Assembly: GCF_001563225.1 (NCBI RefSeq)
Contig: NZ_CP014206.1
Span: forward strand, 62,001-126,000
DNA from: Pseudodesulfovibrio indicus
Lineage (GTDB): Bacteria; Desulfobacterota; Desulfovibrionia; Desulfovibrionales; Desulfovibrionaceae
Reading direction: 5' to 3'
DNA: 64,000 bases
Shown: positions 41,050 to 50,279 of the stretch, piece by piece
Position numbering within the stretch: the first letter of the stretch is position 1
How the letters are laid out: every line of letters begins with the position of its first letter
Translations under genes and position numbers: made by a program
Notes under the pieces: model-generated
What the model saw: only the letters and a program-made list of their open reading frames with translations
The model's database searches: none
Told to the model about the DNA's origin: nothing

Positions 41050-43458
41050 ATGACCAAGACGACTCTTCCCAAGGGGCTGCCCGGCTCCAAACTGCGGGCG
41101 GCCATTGACCCGGCCACGATCCCCTATGCAACCAGCGACGACATCCCGGCGCGCAACATCTACGCAAAGCTCCAGCCGAGGGCGATCCACGCCCTGTCCC
41201 TGGCGCTGAAGATTCGGGGCAACGAGCACAACGTGTACGTGGCAGGCGAGCCGAACATGGGCCGCACCTATTTCGTGAAGTCCTTCCTGGAGCCTGCGGC
41301 GGCCAAGGCCGCGCCCCCGGCGGACTGGGTCTACCTCTACAACTTCGAGGACACCGACAAGCCCATCGCCGTGTCCCTGCCCGCGGGCAAGGGGCGCAAG
41401 TTCAAAACCGCCCAGTCCAAGGCCATGAACCACATCCGCCAGGACATCCCGGCCCGGTTCGAAAAGGACACCTTCCAGAAAAAGCACGAGCGGCTGGTCA
41501 AGAAGTTCAACTCCAAGCGCGAAGAGCTGTTCAACAAGATGGACGACACCGCCGAGAAGGAGAACTTCTCCCTCAGCCTGGACGAGGAGGGCGTGCTGAC
41601 TTTATCGCCCATCGTGGACGGCGAGGTGGTCTCGGACAAGGACTTCGACAAGCTCAAGCCCGCCCTGCGCAAGAAACTCAAGGCCAAGGGCGAGGAGCTG
41701 CTGGCCGGGGTGGGGTCCATCCTGCGCCAGATCAACCAGAACGAGATGGACATGCGCGACTCCGAGTCCGCCCTGCACCGCGAGACGGCCAAGGCCGTGA
41801 TGGAGGAATGCTTCAGCCCGGTGGCCGAAAAGTTCAAGGACATCGAGGGGCTGCCCGCCTATTTCGAGGCCCTTGTCGGCGAGGTGGTGGACAACGTGGA
41901 CCAGTTCATGCCGCGCGACAATTCCCTGGCCGGGCTGATGCCCGAAGGCATGCCCACGGGCGAGGACTTCTTCACCCGGTTCGAGGTCAACCTGTTCGTG
42001 GACAACGGCAAGACCAAGGGCGCGCCCGTGGTGGTGGAGGACCATCCCACGGCCTTCAACCTGCTCGGCTCCATCGAGCGCGAGGCCGAGATGGGCGCGC
42101 TTTACACGGATTTCACGCTGATCAAGGCCGGGTCCCTGCACCAGGCCAACGGCGGGTTCCTGATCCTGAACATCGAGGACCTGCTGTCCAACCCCAGCTC
42201 CTGGGAGGGGCTACTGCGCGCGCTCCGCTCCGGCCAGTCGCGCATCGAGGACCCGGTGGACCCGGAGCAGGTCCGCGCCCGGACCATCCAGCCCGAGCCC
42301 ATCGACCTGGACCTCAAGGTGGTGCTCATCGGCACGGACGAGCACTACGAAATCCTGCTCTACAACGATGACCGGTTCGCCAAGTATTTCAAGCTCAAGG
42401 CCCATCTCCAGCACGCCGCCCACCGGACCGCGGCCAACATCCGCAACTACCTGACCATCATCGGCCAGACCGCGCGCGAGGCCGGGGTCCTGCCCCTGAC
42501 CCGCGAGGCCATGGCCGGGCTCATCGACTTCGCCTCCCGCCTGGTGGAGGACCAGAAGCGGCTGTCGCTGTACATCCCGCTGATCCGCGAACGGATGATC
42601 GAGGCCTCGGCCCTGGCGCGCATGGCCGGAAAGACCGCAGTGGACCAGGCCGCCATGCGCGAGGCGGTCCGCGCCAAGGACTACCGCGTGAACCTCTATG
42701 AAGAGGAGTTCATGGCGGACTACGACCGGCAGGTGATCAAGGTGGACACCGACGGCCACGGCATCGGCCGGGCCAACGGGCTGTCCGTGACCCTGTTCGG
42801 CGACTACGAGTTCGGCTTGCCGCACCAGATTTCCTGCACCGTCGGCGTGGGCCACGGCGGCATCCTGGACCTGGAGCGCGAGGCGCAGCTGGGCGGCCCC
42901 ATCCACACCAAGGGCATGATGATCATCAAGTCCTACCTGGTGCGGCTGTTCGCCCAGGACAAGCCCATCGTGCTCACCGGATCGCTCTGCTTCGAGCAGT
43001 CCTACGCGGGCATCGAGGGCGACTCGGCCTCGGGCGCGGAGCTGGCCTCCCTGCTCTCGGCCCTGTCCGACACCCCCATCAACCTGTCCTACGCCATGAC
43101 GGGCGCGGTCTCGCAGAGCGGCGCGGTCATGGCCGTGGGCGGCGTCAACCGCAAGATCGAAGGGTTCTTCGAGGTCTGCCGCCGCCGCAAGCTGACCGGT
43201 CGCCAGGGCGTGATCCTGCCCGCCGACAACGTGGTCAACCTGATGCTCAAGGACGAGATCGTGGAGGCCGTGGACCAGGGCAAGTTCCACATCTTCCCGG
43301 TGACCACCATCGAGGAGGCCATGTTCATCCTCACCGGCCTGCGCTGCGGCACGCGGGGCAAGAACGGCAAGTACCCGCTCGGCACCCTGTACCGCAAGGT
43401 GGACCAGCGGCTGGCCGAACTGGCCCGCCTGGCCGTGGACACCAAGTCCTGCAAGTAG
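41050..43458 (+). CDS. Lon-like ATP-dependent protease (LonB/AAA_32 type)
   Basis: The 802-residue protein has the N-terminal nucleotide-binding half of the Lon-like family, a coiled-coil insertion (about 120-250), the AAA part with GSLHQANGGFLILNIEDLL (Walker B region) and DEHYEILLYNDDRFAKYFKLKA, and a C-terminal Lon protease domain. The catalytic dyad is visible as the serine of GDSASGAELASLLSAL and the lysine of GGVNRKIEGFFEVC. The Walker A loop reads GEPNMGRTYF, with arginine where lysine is expected. The likely role is membrane-independent protein quality control. It is a single gene, and a GC hairpin follows its stop. Confidence 0.92.
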   Translation: MTKTTLPKGLPGSKLRAAIDPATIPYATSDDIPARNIYAKLQPRAIHALSLALKIRGNEHNVYVAGEPNMGRTYFVKSFLEPAAAKAAPPADWVYLYNFEDTDKPIAVSLPAGKGRKFKTAQSKAMNHIRQDIPARFEKDTFQKKHERLVKKFNSKREELFNKMDDTAEKENFSLSLDEEGVLTLSPIVDGEVVSDKDFDKLKPALRKKLKAKGEELLAGVGSILRQINQNEMDMRDSESALHRETAKAVMEECFSPVAEKFKDIEGLPAYFEALVGEVVDNVDQFMPRDNSLAGLMPEGMPTGEDFFTRFEVNLFVDNGKTKGAPVVVEDHPTAFNLLGSIEREAEMGALYTDFTLIKAGSLHQANGGFLILNIEDLLSNPSSWEGLLRALRSGQSRIEDPVDPEQVRARTIQPEPIDLDLKVVLIGTDEHYEILLYNDDRFAKYFKLKAHLQHAAHRTAANIRNYLTIIGQTAREAGVLPLTREAMAGLIDFASRLVEDQKRLSLYIPLIRERMIEASALARMAGKTAVDQAAMREAVRAKDYRVNLYEEEFMADYDRQVIKVDTDGHGIGRANGLSVTLFGDYEFGLPHQISCTVGVGHGGILDLEREAQLGGPIHTKGMMIIKSYLVRLFAQDKPIVLTGSLCFEQSYAGIEGDSASGAELASLLSALSDTPINLSYAMTGAVSQSGAVMAVGGVNRKIEGFFEVCRRRKLTGRQGVILPADNVVNLMLKDEIVEAVDQGKFHIFPVTTIEEAMFILTGLRCGTRGKNGKYPLGTLYRKVDQRLAELARLAVDTKSCK

Positions 43459-43488
43459 AGAGAATCCGCCCCGTTGGGGGGCGGGGGA

Positions 43489-44256
43489 TCAGATTTCGGA
43501 GCCGCTCCCGCACGCTCCGGCGAGGGATTCGTCCCGCACCTCCAGGCCCTTGAGCATCTCGGAGAAACCGCCGAGCAGCCGGGCGGTGGTCCCGTCCTCG
43601 TACATGGACTTCAGCGAGCACGCCAGGCGCGGCGCCAGTCCGGCGTGCTCGCGGTTCAGCCAATGATAATAATATCCCCGCTGAAGCGGCAGGGAGCATT
43701 TGAGCGGAACGGCGGCCTTCTTCGCCGCCATCTCGAGCAGCACCTGCTCCTCCAGTACGGCATCCAGGCGGCCCTCACGGAGCATTCGCATCCCCTGCCC
43801 AAGGTCTTTGAGCGCGCAGACCGAAATGTTGTTCCGCCGACAGAACTGCATCGTCCCCACGGAACCGCGATCCACGCCGACCCTAAGAGCCACAAGGTCG
43901 CTCGGCCCACGAACATCCAGGTCCTCTCGGGCGTATGCGGCGACCAGGGTGTAGCGGAACAAGGGGAACGGGACCCGAACCAAGCCCGGATACTCGGCGC
44001 TCACTGCGGCCGTGCGTACAAGGGAGGCATCGGTGACGCCCTGGGCGGCGCACTCCAACTCGCGCTTGGACGGCAGGCAGACGAAGACCACCGCCATGCC
44101 GAGCCGCCGGTACGCTTCGCCCACCACGCTCTTGGCCTCGGCTCCCCCACCCTGCTCCAGCAGGTCGAGCATGCCGACCCGCAGCCGCTCCTGCGCCGAG
44201 GCTTCACCCGGCACGAGCAACGCGAGAACGACCAGCAACGTAAACAACTGTTTCAT
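43489..44256 (-). CDS. Periplasmic substrate-binding-like protein (SBP_bac_3 type)
   Basis: The 255-residue protein has a signal peptide (LFTLLVVLALLVPGEASAQE) and the small-solute binding fold: LRVGMLDLLE, EAYRRLGMAVVFVCLPSKRELECAAQGVTDASLVR, GPSDLVALRVGVDRGSVG, MLREGRLDAVLEEQ. No transporter genes accompany it. Many such orphans act as sensors or simply as stand-alone exported proteins. It contains five cysteines in its mature part. It is convergent with the Lon-like gene; the CCGCCCC/GGGGCGG hairpin lies between them. Confidence 0.85.
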   Translation of the reverse strand: MKQLFTLLVVLALLVPGEASAQERLRVGMLDLLEQGGGAEAKSVVGEAYRRLGMAVVFVCLPSKRELECAAQGVTDASLVRTAAVSAEYPGLVRVPFPLFRYTLVAAYAREDLDVRGPSDLVALRVGVDRGSVGTMQFCRRNNISVCALKDLGQGMRMLREGRLDAVLEEQVLLEMAAKKAAVPLKCSLPLQRGYYYHWLNREHAGLAPRLACSLKSMYEDGTTARLLGGFSEMLKGLEVRDESLAGACGSGSEI

Positions 44257-44376
44257 TGTTCAACCGTAGCCTGCGGACTGTCAAAAGTCATCCGAATCTT
44301 CCCCGCCCAGCCTCCATGCGTTGACGCGCGCCCGCACCGCCGTTAGGGTCATGCCATCTTTTTCCAGGAGGATCCC

Positions 44377-45033
44377 ATGTACTGGATTGCCTTCGGCGAC
44401 ATCCACGAATCCATCGACCTCATCGACTCCATTCCCGGCCTGGCCGGGGCCGAGGGAGTGATCATAACCGGCGACATCACCAACCGGGGCGGGCGTTCGG
44501 CCGCAACGCGCGTCATCGACGCCGTGGCCCGGATCAACCCGCGCATCCTGGCCCAGCCCGGCAACATGGATACCGACGACGTGTCCGAGTTCCTGCGCCG
44601 GGAGGACATGGACATCCACCTGCGCGTGCGCGAGCTGGCCCCGGGACTGGGCCTCATGGGCGTGGGGCTGTCCACGCCCACCCCCTTCGGCACGCCCGGC
44701 GAAATCTCCGAGGAGACCCTGGTCCGCTGGCTCGAAGCCACCCACGCCAAGGCCGGCCACTTCGACCATCTCGTCTGCGTCATCCACGAGCCGCCCGTCG
44801 ATACGGCCGTGGACCGCCTGTCCAACGGCCAGCACGTGGGCAGCCCCGGCGTGCGCGCCTTCATCGAGCGCGCCCGGCCCGCCCTGGCCATCACCGGCCA
44901 CATCCATGAATCCGTGGGCGCGGACAAGGTCGGCGACACCCCGGTCATCAACCCCGGCATGCTCGCGGGCGGCGGCTACGTGCGCATCAAATTCGACGGC
45001 CAGGCCGTCACCGCCACCCTGGAGAGCGTCTAG
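44377..45033 (+). CDS. Calcineurin-like metallophosphoesterase
   Basis: The 218-residue protein shows the metal-binding series of the superfamily: FGDIHE (about 8), ITGDITNRGG, AQPGNMDTDD, VIHEPP and ITGHIHESVG. The substrate is unknown. The stop is followed immediately by the rlmH start, so the two are coupled. It starts after CAGGAGGATCCC, a strong ribosome binding site. Confidence 0.93.
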   Translation: MYWIAFGDIHESIDLIDSIPGLAGAEGVIITGDITNRGGRSAATRVIDAVARINPRILAQPGNMDTDDVSEFLRREDMDIHLRVRELAPGLGLMGVGLSTPTPFGTPGEISEETLVRWLEATHAKAGHFDHLVCVIHEPPVDTAVDRLSNGQHVGSPGVRAFIERARPALAITGHIHESVGADKVGDTPVINPGMLAGGGYVRIKFDGQAVTATLESV

Positions 45034-45504
45034 ATGAGCAAGGTCGGCTTCCTCTGGGTGGGCAAGCTCAAGGAGCGGTTTTCCCAGGACGGGTGCGCCC
45101 ATTACTGGAAAAAACTCTCCCGCTTCTTCCAGCTGGAGGAGACCGTCATCAAGGACGCGCCCGGCAAGCTGCCCCCGGCCGACAAGAGCAAGGTCGAGGG
45201 CGAACGCATCCTGGCCAAGGTCAAGCCCGGCGACGTGCTCATCATCCTCGACGAGTTCGGCGAGCGCATGACCTCCAAGACCCTCGCGGACCGGCTCCAG
45301 ACCTGGACCGACGCGCCCAACCAGCGCCCCGTTTTCGTCATCGGCGGCCCCTTCGGGCTGTCCGACGAGGTCAAGAACGCGGCACGCCACTCCATCCGGC
45401 TGAGCGACATGACCCTGCCCCACGAACTGGCCCGGCTGCTGCTCCTGGAACAGCTCTACCGCGCCGGGACCATCCACAAGAACATGCCCTACCATCACGA
45501 ATAA
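45034..45504 (+). CDS. rlmH: 23S rRNA pseudouridine-1915 N3-methyltransferase
   Basis: The 156-residue SPOUT methyltransferase has FVIGGPFGLSDEV (SAM-binding knot), LSDMTLPHELARLLLLEQLYRA and the C-terminal NMPYHHE. RlmH methylates N3 of pseudouridine 1915 in helix 69 of 23S rRNA as a dimer. Length and ends are typical. It starts on the base after the phosphoesterase stop. Confidence 0.96.
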   Translation: MSKVGFLWVGKLKERFSQDGCAHYWKKLSRFFQLEETVIKDAPGKLPPADKSKVEGERILAKVKPGDVLIILDEFGERMTSKTLADRLQTWTDAPNQRPVFVIGGPFGLSDEVKNAARHSIRLSDMTLPHELARLLLLEQLYRAGTIHKNMPYHHE

Positions 45505-45518
45505 CAACGAGGTTCACC

Positions 45519-45773
45519 ATGCTCGACATCGCTTATCTGGAACGCGTGGCCCACTATTTCGAGTCCGGCGACTGCAAATTCGAATTCGAAAACGGCGAGG
45601 AGGAACGCCGGTTGCTCATCCTCGACTTCCTCGAACGCCTCATGGAACTGGGCGAAACCGCCGACGAACTGGCCACCAAGCTCATCTTCAAGGATGCCTA
45701 CGCCACCCTCCTGACCGAGGAAGGCGCTGCGGCGGCTGAAGCAGCTGAGGCCGCCGAGAAGAAAGAGGAGTAG
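45519..45773 (+). CDS. Small acidic helical protein, function unknown
   Basis: The 84-residue protein (MLDIAYLERVAHYFESGDCKFEF..) starts 14 bp after rlmH behind ACGAGGTTCACC. It is largely helical with a leucine-rich core (RLLILDFLERLMELGETADELATKLIF) and an Ala/Glu tail. No family is recognised. Its position after rlmH and before the terminator marks it as the end of that operon. Confidence 0.75.
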   Translation: MLDIAYLERVAHYFESGDCKFEFENGEEERRLLILDFLERLMELGETADELATKLIFKDAYATLLTEEGAAAAEAAEAAEKKEE

Positions 45774-45783
45774 CCTCCGGCGG

Positions 45784-45844
45784 CTGGGGGAAGGGGAAGA
45801 GGGGAACCCTTTGGAAAGGGATTCCCCTCTTCCCCTTCCCCCAG
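45784..45844 (+). terminator. Long hairpin element at the 3' end of the small acidic gene (junction family)
   Basis: A stem of more than 25 bp with few interruptions starts 10 bp after the stop codon, preceded by GCCTCCGGCGG and followed by GACCCCCATCCCC and AAACTTTTTGG. The core differs from the cysS copy on both arms, so pairing is kept. Confidence 0.75.
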
Positions 45845-46010
45845 ACCCCCATCCCCATCTCCCCTCCCAAACTTTTTGGGTCGCTTCGCGAGGTTTGGAA
45901 GTGAGCGAAATGGGTTTCTTTTGAAATGGGGATTTGATGAATTGGGGTTGGAAGCGAAGAACGAAAAGTGTTTTTCATTCCTGTTTCCATTGGAAATCAT
46001 GCCTTAAAAC

Positions 46011-46042
46011 AAAACGCACCCGGATTATTCCAGGTGCGTTTT
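46011..46042. terminator. Short bidirectional terminator in the 45.8-46.2 kb junction
   Basis: AAAACGCACC (46011-46020) pairs with GGTGCGTTTT (46033-46042), followed by ACTTT. The A-run before it also serves the minus strand. The stretch 45845-46010 is AT-richer than its surroundings and has no recognised gene. Confidence 0.75.
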
Positions 46043-46111
46043 ACTTTCTCCCGCTCCCCGTCCCCGCCGAAGGCGGCACCAAAAAGTTTGGGAAAAGGAG
46101 GGGATGGGGGT

Positions 46112-46168
46112 CCGGGGGAAGGGGAGGAAATAACCCTTTTCAAAGGGTTTTTCCTCCCCTTCCCCCGG
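46112..46168 (-). terminator. Long hairpin element at the acyl-CoA ligase 3' end (inverted orientation)
   Basis: CCGGGGGAAGGGGAGGAAA pairs with its inverse ending at 46168. On the ligase side it is flanked by GCCGCCGGAGGC; on the distal side by GGACCCCCATCCCC and CCAAACTTTTTGG when read on the minus strand. This mirrors the copy at 45784. Confidence 0.75.
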
Positions 46169-46189
46169 CCGCCGGAGGCATCCGCTGCC

Positions 46190-47827
46190 CTACTTCGCCA
46201 TTTTGGCGAGGTCGGCTTCGCGAATTTCCTTGCGTTTGATCTTGCCGGAGATGGTCTTGGGCAGCTCGGACACGTAGTCGATGACGCGCGGGTACTTGTA
46301 CGGCGCGGTCAGTTCGCGGACGAACGCCTGGAGCTGCTTGGTCAGCTCTTCGGACGGCTCGTAGCCGGGCGCGAGGACCACGGTGGCCTTGACCAGCTGG
46401 CCGCGCACCTCGTCGGGCAGGCCGGTGACGGCGGCCTCGATGACCGCGTCGTGGGCCACCAGGGCGGACTCGACCTCGAAGGGCCCGATGCGGTAGCCCG
46501 AGGATTTGATCAGGTCGTCGGTGCGGCCCATGAACCAGAGGAAGCCGTCCTCGTCGGCCCAGGCCTTGTCGCCGGTATGGTACCAGCCGTCGCATTTGAC
46601 GCAGGCGGTCTTGTCCGGTTCGTCCATGTAGGAATCGAACAGGCCGAGCACGGGCTTGTCGATGCGGATGCAGATCTCGCCTTCCTCGCCCTGGGGAACT
46701 TCCTTGCCCTCTTCGTCCATGAGCTTGATTTCCCAGCCCGGCACGGGCTTGCCGATGGAGCCGGGCTTGGGTTTCATGAACTTGAAGGTGGCCACCTGGA
46801 GGGTGGTCTCTGTCTGGCCGTACCCCTCGTAGATGGGCATGCCGAACGCCTTTTCCCAGGCATGGAAGACCGAGTCGTTGAGCAGTTCGCCCGCCGTGGT
46901 GCAGTGGCGCAGGGCCGACAGATCGTACTTGCCCAGGTCCTCGCGCACCAGGAACCGGTAGATGGTCGGCGGGGCGCAGAAGGTGGTGATCTTGTTTTCC
47001 GCGACGATGCGCAAAAGCTCCGCAGGCTCGAATTTGCCCCGGAAATCCCAGACGAAGATGACGGCACCGGCCATCCACTGGCCGTAGAACTTGCCCCAGA
47101 CCGACTTGCCCCAGCCCGTGTCGGACACGGTCAGGTGCAGGTCGCCCTCTTCCAGGTCATGCCACAGCGCCCCGGTGGTGTAGTGGGACGCGGCGTACTT
47201 GTGGTTGTGCAGGACCATCTTGGGCAGGCCGGTGGTGCCGGAGGAGAAGAAGATGACCAGCGGGTCGTCGCCGCCCGGGGAAGCCTCGGTGCGCGGGAAC
47301 TCGGGGGAACCCGAGGCCAGGAGCGGTTCATAGCCGACCCAGCCCTCGCCGGGTTCGCCGTCCACCTGCACGAACAGCTTGAGGCCGGGACAGCCGCCCT
47401 TGGCCTCGTTGACGCGCTCCGCGATGGAGTCTTCGCAGATGATGGCCGAGATGCCCGCGTAGTTGACGCGCTCGGTGATGTCCTTCTTGGTCAAAAGCGA
47501 CGGGGACGGGATGGGAACCGCGCCGAGGCGGTGCAGGGCGAGCATGACCGTCCAGTATTCCATGCGCCGGTAGAGCACGAGCATGACCCGGTCGCCCTTC
47601 TTGACGCCCTTCTTGGCCAGGGCGTCGGCCAGGCGGCAGGAGGCCTCCTGAAAAAAGCCGAAGGTGAATTCCCTGCGGTTCCCGGCGTCGTCCACGTGGA
47701 CCAGGGCGAGCTTGGCCGGGTCCATCTTGTCCAAGACGTCATAGGCAAAGTTGAAATTCGCCGGGCATTCGGGTTTATATCGTTCGCACAGATCTTCGTA
47801 GCTGGCGTATTCTTCCTTGGTAAACAT
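46190..47827 (-). CDS. Acyl-CoA synthetase (AMP-forming), medium-chain type
   Basis: The 545-residue adenylate-forming ligase has the P-loop VIFFSSGTTGLPKMV, CAPPTIYRFL, YEGYGQTETT, WYHTGDKAWADEDGFLWFMGRTDDLIKSSGYRIGP (hinge) and the catalytic lysine region LPKTISGKIKRKEIRE. Sequence style (KYDLSALRHCTTAGELLN) fits acetyl/medium-chain acyl-CoA synthetases. It activates a carboxylic acid to its CoA thioester via the acyl-adenylate. It lies 96 bp downstream of an XRE-cupin regulator on the same strand, an arrangement repeated at 48630-50840. Confidence 0.93.
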   Translation of the reverse strand: MFTKEEYASYEDLCERYKPECPANFNFAYDVLDKMDPAKLALVHVDDAGNRREFTFGFFQEASCRLADALAKKGVKKGDRVMLVLYRRMEYWTVMLALHRLGAVPIPSPSLLTKKDITERVNYAGISAIICEDSIAERVNEAKGGCPGLKLFVQVDGEPGEGWVGYEPLLASGSPEFPRTEASPGGDDPLVIFFSSGTTGLPKMVLHNHKYAASHYTTGALWHDLEEGDLHLTVSDTGWGKSVWGKFYGQWMAGAVIFVWDFRGKFEPAELLRIVAENKITTFCAPPTIYRFLVREDLGKYDLSALRHCTTAGELLNDSVFHAWEKAFGMPIYEGYGQTETTLQVATFKFMKPKPGSIGKPVPGWEIKLMDEEGKEVPQGEEGEICIRIDKPVLGLFDSYMDEPDKTACVKCDGWYHTGDKAWADEDGFLWFMGRTDDLIKSSGYRIGPFEVESALVAHDAVIEAAVTGLPDEVRGQLVKATVVLAPGYEPSEELTKQLQAFVRELTAPYKYPRVIDYVSELPKTISGKIKRKEIREADLAKMAK

Positions 47828-47923
47828 GCTGTTTTCTCCGTGATTCAGATCGGTATTCGTGATTTTTCCGCAACAAAATCCATGAACTTCTCCGGGCGGG
47901 TCGGGGTGTTTCCCCGGCCGACC

Positions 47924-48472
47924 CTAAAGAATCACGTCGAGAAAACGTACCGGCTTGCCGTCCAGGCCGCGCAGGGCGTGGGGCGTTTCCGAGTTGAAAT
48001 AGAGGGAGTCGCCCGGCTCGGCGATGATCGGTTCGCCGCCCAGACGGACTTCGAGCCGCCCTTCGAGCACGTAGATGAACTCCTGGCCCCGGTGCGAGGT
48101 CTCGCTCATCTGGTCGCCGGACTTGGGCGGAACCGTGATCAGGAACGGCTCCATTTCGCGCCCGGCGAACTTGTAGCCCAGGGACTTGTAGTCGTAGTCC
48201 TTGCGCCGGTCCACGGCGAACCCCTCGTCCTTGCGGACCAGGGAATAGGACTTCAGGTGCGGCTCGCGGCCGGAAATGAGCGTGGTCAGGTCCACTCGGC
48301 ACAGCCGGGACACGTCCAGCAGATAGCCCACCGGAATCTCCACGGTGCCGGACTCGTAGCCGGTGACCTTCTCCTCGGGCACGCCGAGCAGGTCCGCCAT
48401 CTCCTTGGGAGTCCAGCCCACGCCTTCACGCACGCCCACCAGGCGGGGCGCGATTTCCTTGTACTGTTCCAT
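47924..48472 (-). CDS. XRE-family regulator with C-terminal cupin (first)
   Basis: The 182-residue protein has an N-terminal helix-turn-helix (REGVGWTPKEMADLLGVPEEKVTGYESG) and a C-terminal cupin barrel (RGQEFIYVLEGRLEVRLGGEPIIAEPGDSLYFNSETPHAL). The start is set by AGGAGG at proper spacing from the ATG at 48472; the ATG at 48478 sits only one base from it. Such proteins sense small ligands by the cupin and regulate adjacent metabolic genes, here an acyl-CoA ligase. It resembles the regulator at 50280 in plan but not closely in sequence. Confidence 0.92.
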   Translation of the reverse strand: MEQYKEIAPRLVGVREGVGWTPKEMADLLGVPEEKVTGYESGTVEIPVGYLLDVSRLCRVDLTTLISGREPHLKSYSLVRKDEGFAVDRRKDYDYKSLGYKFAGREMEPFLITVPPKSGDQMSETSHRGQEFIYVLEGRLEVRLGGEPIIAEPGDSLYFNSETPHALRGLDGKPVRFLDVIL

Positions 48473-48580
48473 CTCCATACCTCCTAATTGGTGGGCCGGG
48501 CGCTCTTCCGACAAAGGGAGCCCGGTCGCTCGAAAAACGGTCGCCGTCCCGGCAACGGGCCGGAGGGGGCGCAAAGAGAA

Positions 48581-48614
48581 CCGGGGGAAGCCGCGCTCGG
48601 CAGGCTTCCCCCGG
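48581..48614 (-). terminator. 12-bp GC hairpin after the second acyl-CoA ligase
   Basis: CCGGGGGAAGCC pairs perfectly with GGCTTCCCCCGG. It lies just beyond the stop of the ligase at 48630 and before the first XRE-cupin gene, separating the two regulator-ligase pairs. No T-run follows. Confidence 0.6.
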
Positions 48615-48629
48615 CGGTTCACGGTATTT

Positions 48630-50270
48630 CTAGGCGTCCGGCCAGAGTTCGGCGGCCAGCTCGCGCAGCTTGTACTTCTGGATCTTGCCCGATGCGGTCA
48701 TGGGGTAGGCGTCCACGAAGGTCACGTATTTCGGAATCTTGTACCGGGCGATCTTGCCCCGGCAGTAGTCGATGACGTCCTCGGGCAGAAGATCCGCGTC
48801 CTTCTTCTTGATGATGAAGGCGCCGCATTCCTCGCCGAACTTCTTGGACGGCACGCCCGCCACCTGCACGTCCAGGATGCCCTCCATGGAATAGAGGAAC
48901 TCCTCGATCTCGCGCGGGTAGATGTTCTCGCCGCCACGGATGATCATGTCCTTGAGGCGGCCGGTGATGGTCAGGTAGCCGTCCTCGTCCATGACGCCGA
49001 GGTCGCCGGAGTGCAGCCAGCCCTCGGCGTCGATGGCCTCGCGCGTGGCCTTTTCGTTGTTGTAGTAGCCCTTCATGACGTTGTAGCCCCGGCAGCAGAC
49101 CTCGCCGATCACGCCCGGGGCGCACTCGACGTTGGTCTCCGGGTCCACCACGCGGACCTCGATCTCGGGCATGGCCCGGCCCACGGTCTCGGTCATGTGC
49201 CGGAGCGAGTCGCCGACCACGGTCTGGCTCATCACCGGGCTGGACTCGGTCAGTCCGTAGCAGATGGTGATCTCGCGCATGTTCATCTTGTCGATGACGC
49301 GCTTCATGACCTCCACCGGACAGGGGGAGCCGGCCATGATGCCGGTGCGCAGGGACGAGTAGTCGAAGCGCTTGAACAGCGGATGGTCGAGCATGGCGAT
49401 ATACATGGTCGGCACGCCGTACACGGCGGTACACCGCTCCTGGTCGATGGCGGCCATGACGTCCAGGGGCACGAAGTCCTCCAGGATGACCATGGTCACC
49501 CCGTGGTTGACCGCGGCCATGACGCCCAGCACGCAGCCGAAGCAGTGGAACAGGGGCACGGTCAGGCAGAGCCTGTCGCCGGGCACGAACTTCTGGTTCG
49601 CGCCGATCCAGTACCCGTTGTTGGCTATGTTGTAATGGGTCAGCTGCACGCCCTTGGGAAACCCGGTGGTCCCGGAGGTGTACTGCATGTTGACCACGTC
49701 GTGCGGGTCCAGGGAGGCCTGGCGCTCGGCGTACTGCTCGTCCGTGACCATGGCGGCCATGGCCTGCAGCTCGGGAATGGAGTACATGCCCCGGTGCTTC
49801 TCGTGGCCCAGGTAGAAGACCCGCTTCAGGTACGGGAACTTTTCCGAGCGCAGCTGGCCGCGCTCCTGGGTCTTCAGCTCCGGCACCTGCTCGTAGGTGG
49901 TGGTCAGGTAGTCGTGGTCGCGGTACTGGCCGATGATGAACAGGTTCTCGGTCTCGGAGTGCTTGAGCAGGTACTCCAGCTCGTGGGACCGGTAGTGGGT
50001 GTTGACCGTGAGCAGGACCGCGCCGATCTTGGCCGTGGCGAACTGCAGGGCCACCCAGTAGGGCACGTTGTTGGCCCACACGGCCACCTTTTCGCCCTTC
50101 TCGATGCCCAGCCCCATCAGCCCCTTTGCGATGGTGTCGGTGAGCTCGTCGAACTCCTTGTAGGTCAGCCGGAAGTCGCGGTCCACATAGACGACGGCCT
50201 CGGTGTCGGGATTGTTGACTGCGGTCTCGTGCAGCAGTCGGCCGAGGGTGATTTCTCTCAGTGCGCTCAT
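48630..50270 (-). CDS. Acyl-CoA synthetase (AMP-forming), FadD/long-chain-like
   Basis: The 546-residue ligase has [20 protein letters not shown] (P-loop), [68 protein letters not shown] and the C-terminal [14 protein letters not shown] lysine. This pattern is that of FadD-like fatty or aromatic acyl-CoA ligases. The ATG at 50270 follows AGGCGGTGTCC. It begins nine bases after the XRE-cupin gene, so the pair is an operon. Confidence 0.93.
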   Translation of the reverse strand: MSALREITLGRLLHETAVNNPDTEAVVYVDRDFRLTYKEFDELTDTIAKGLMGLGIEKGEKVAVWANNVPYWVALQFATAKIGAVLLTVNTHYRSHELEYLLKHSETENLFIIGQYRDHDYLTTTYEQVPELKTQERGQLRSEKFPYLKRVFYLGHEKHRGMYSIPELQAMAAMVTDEQYAERQASLDPHDVVNMQYTSGTTGFPKGVQLTHYNIANNGYWIGANQKFVPGDRLCLTVPLFHCFGCVLGVMAAVNHGVTMVILEDFVPLDVMAAIDQERCTAVYGVPTMYIAMLDHPLFKRFDYSSLRTGIMAGSPCPVEVMKRVIDKMNMREITICYGLTESSPVMSQTVVGDSLRHMTETVGRAMPEIEVRVVDPETNVECAPGVIGEVCCRGYNVMKGYYNNEKATREAIDAEGWLHSGDLGVMDEDGYLTITGRLKDMIIRGGENIYPREIEEFLYSMEGILDVQVAGVPSKKFGEECGAFIIKKKDADLLPEDVIDYCRGKIARYKIPKYVTFVDAYPMTASGKIQKYKLRELAAELWPDA

Positions 50271-50279
50271 GGACACCGC

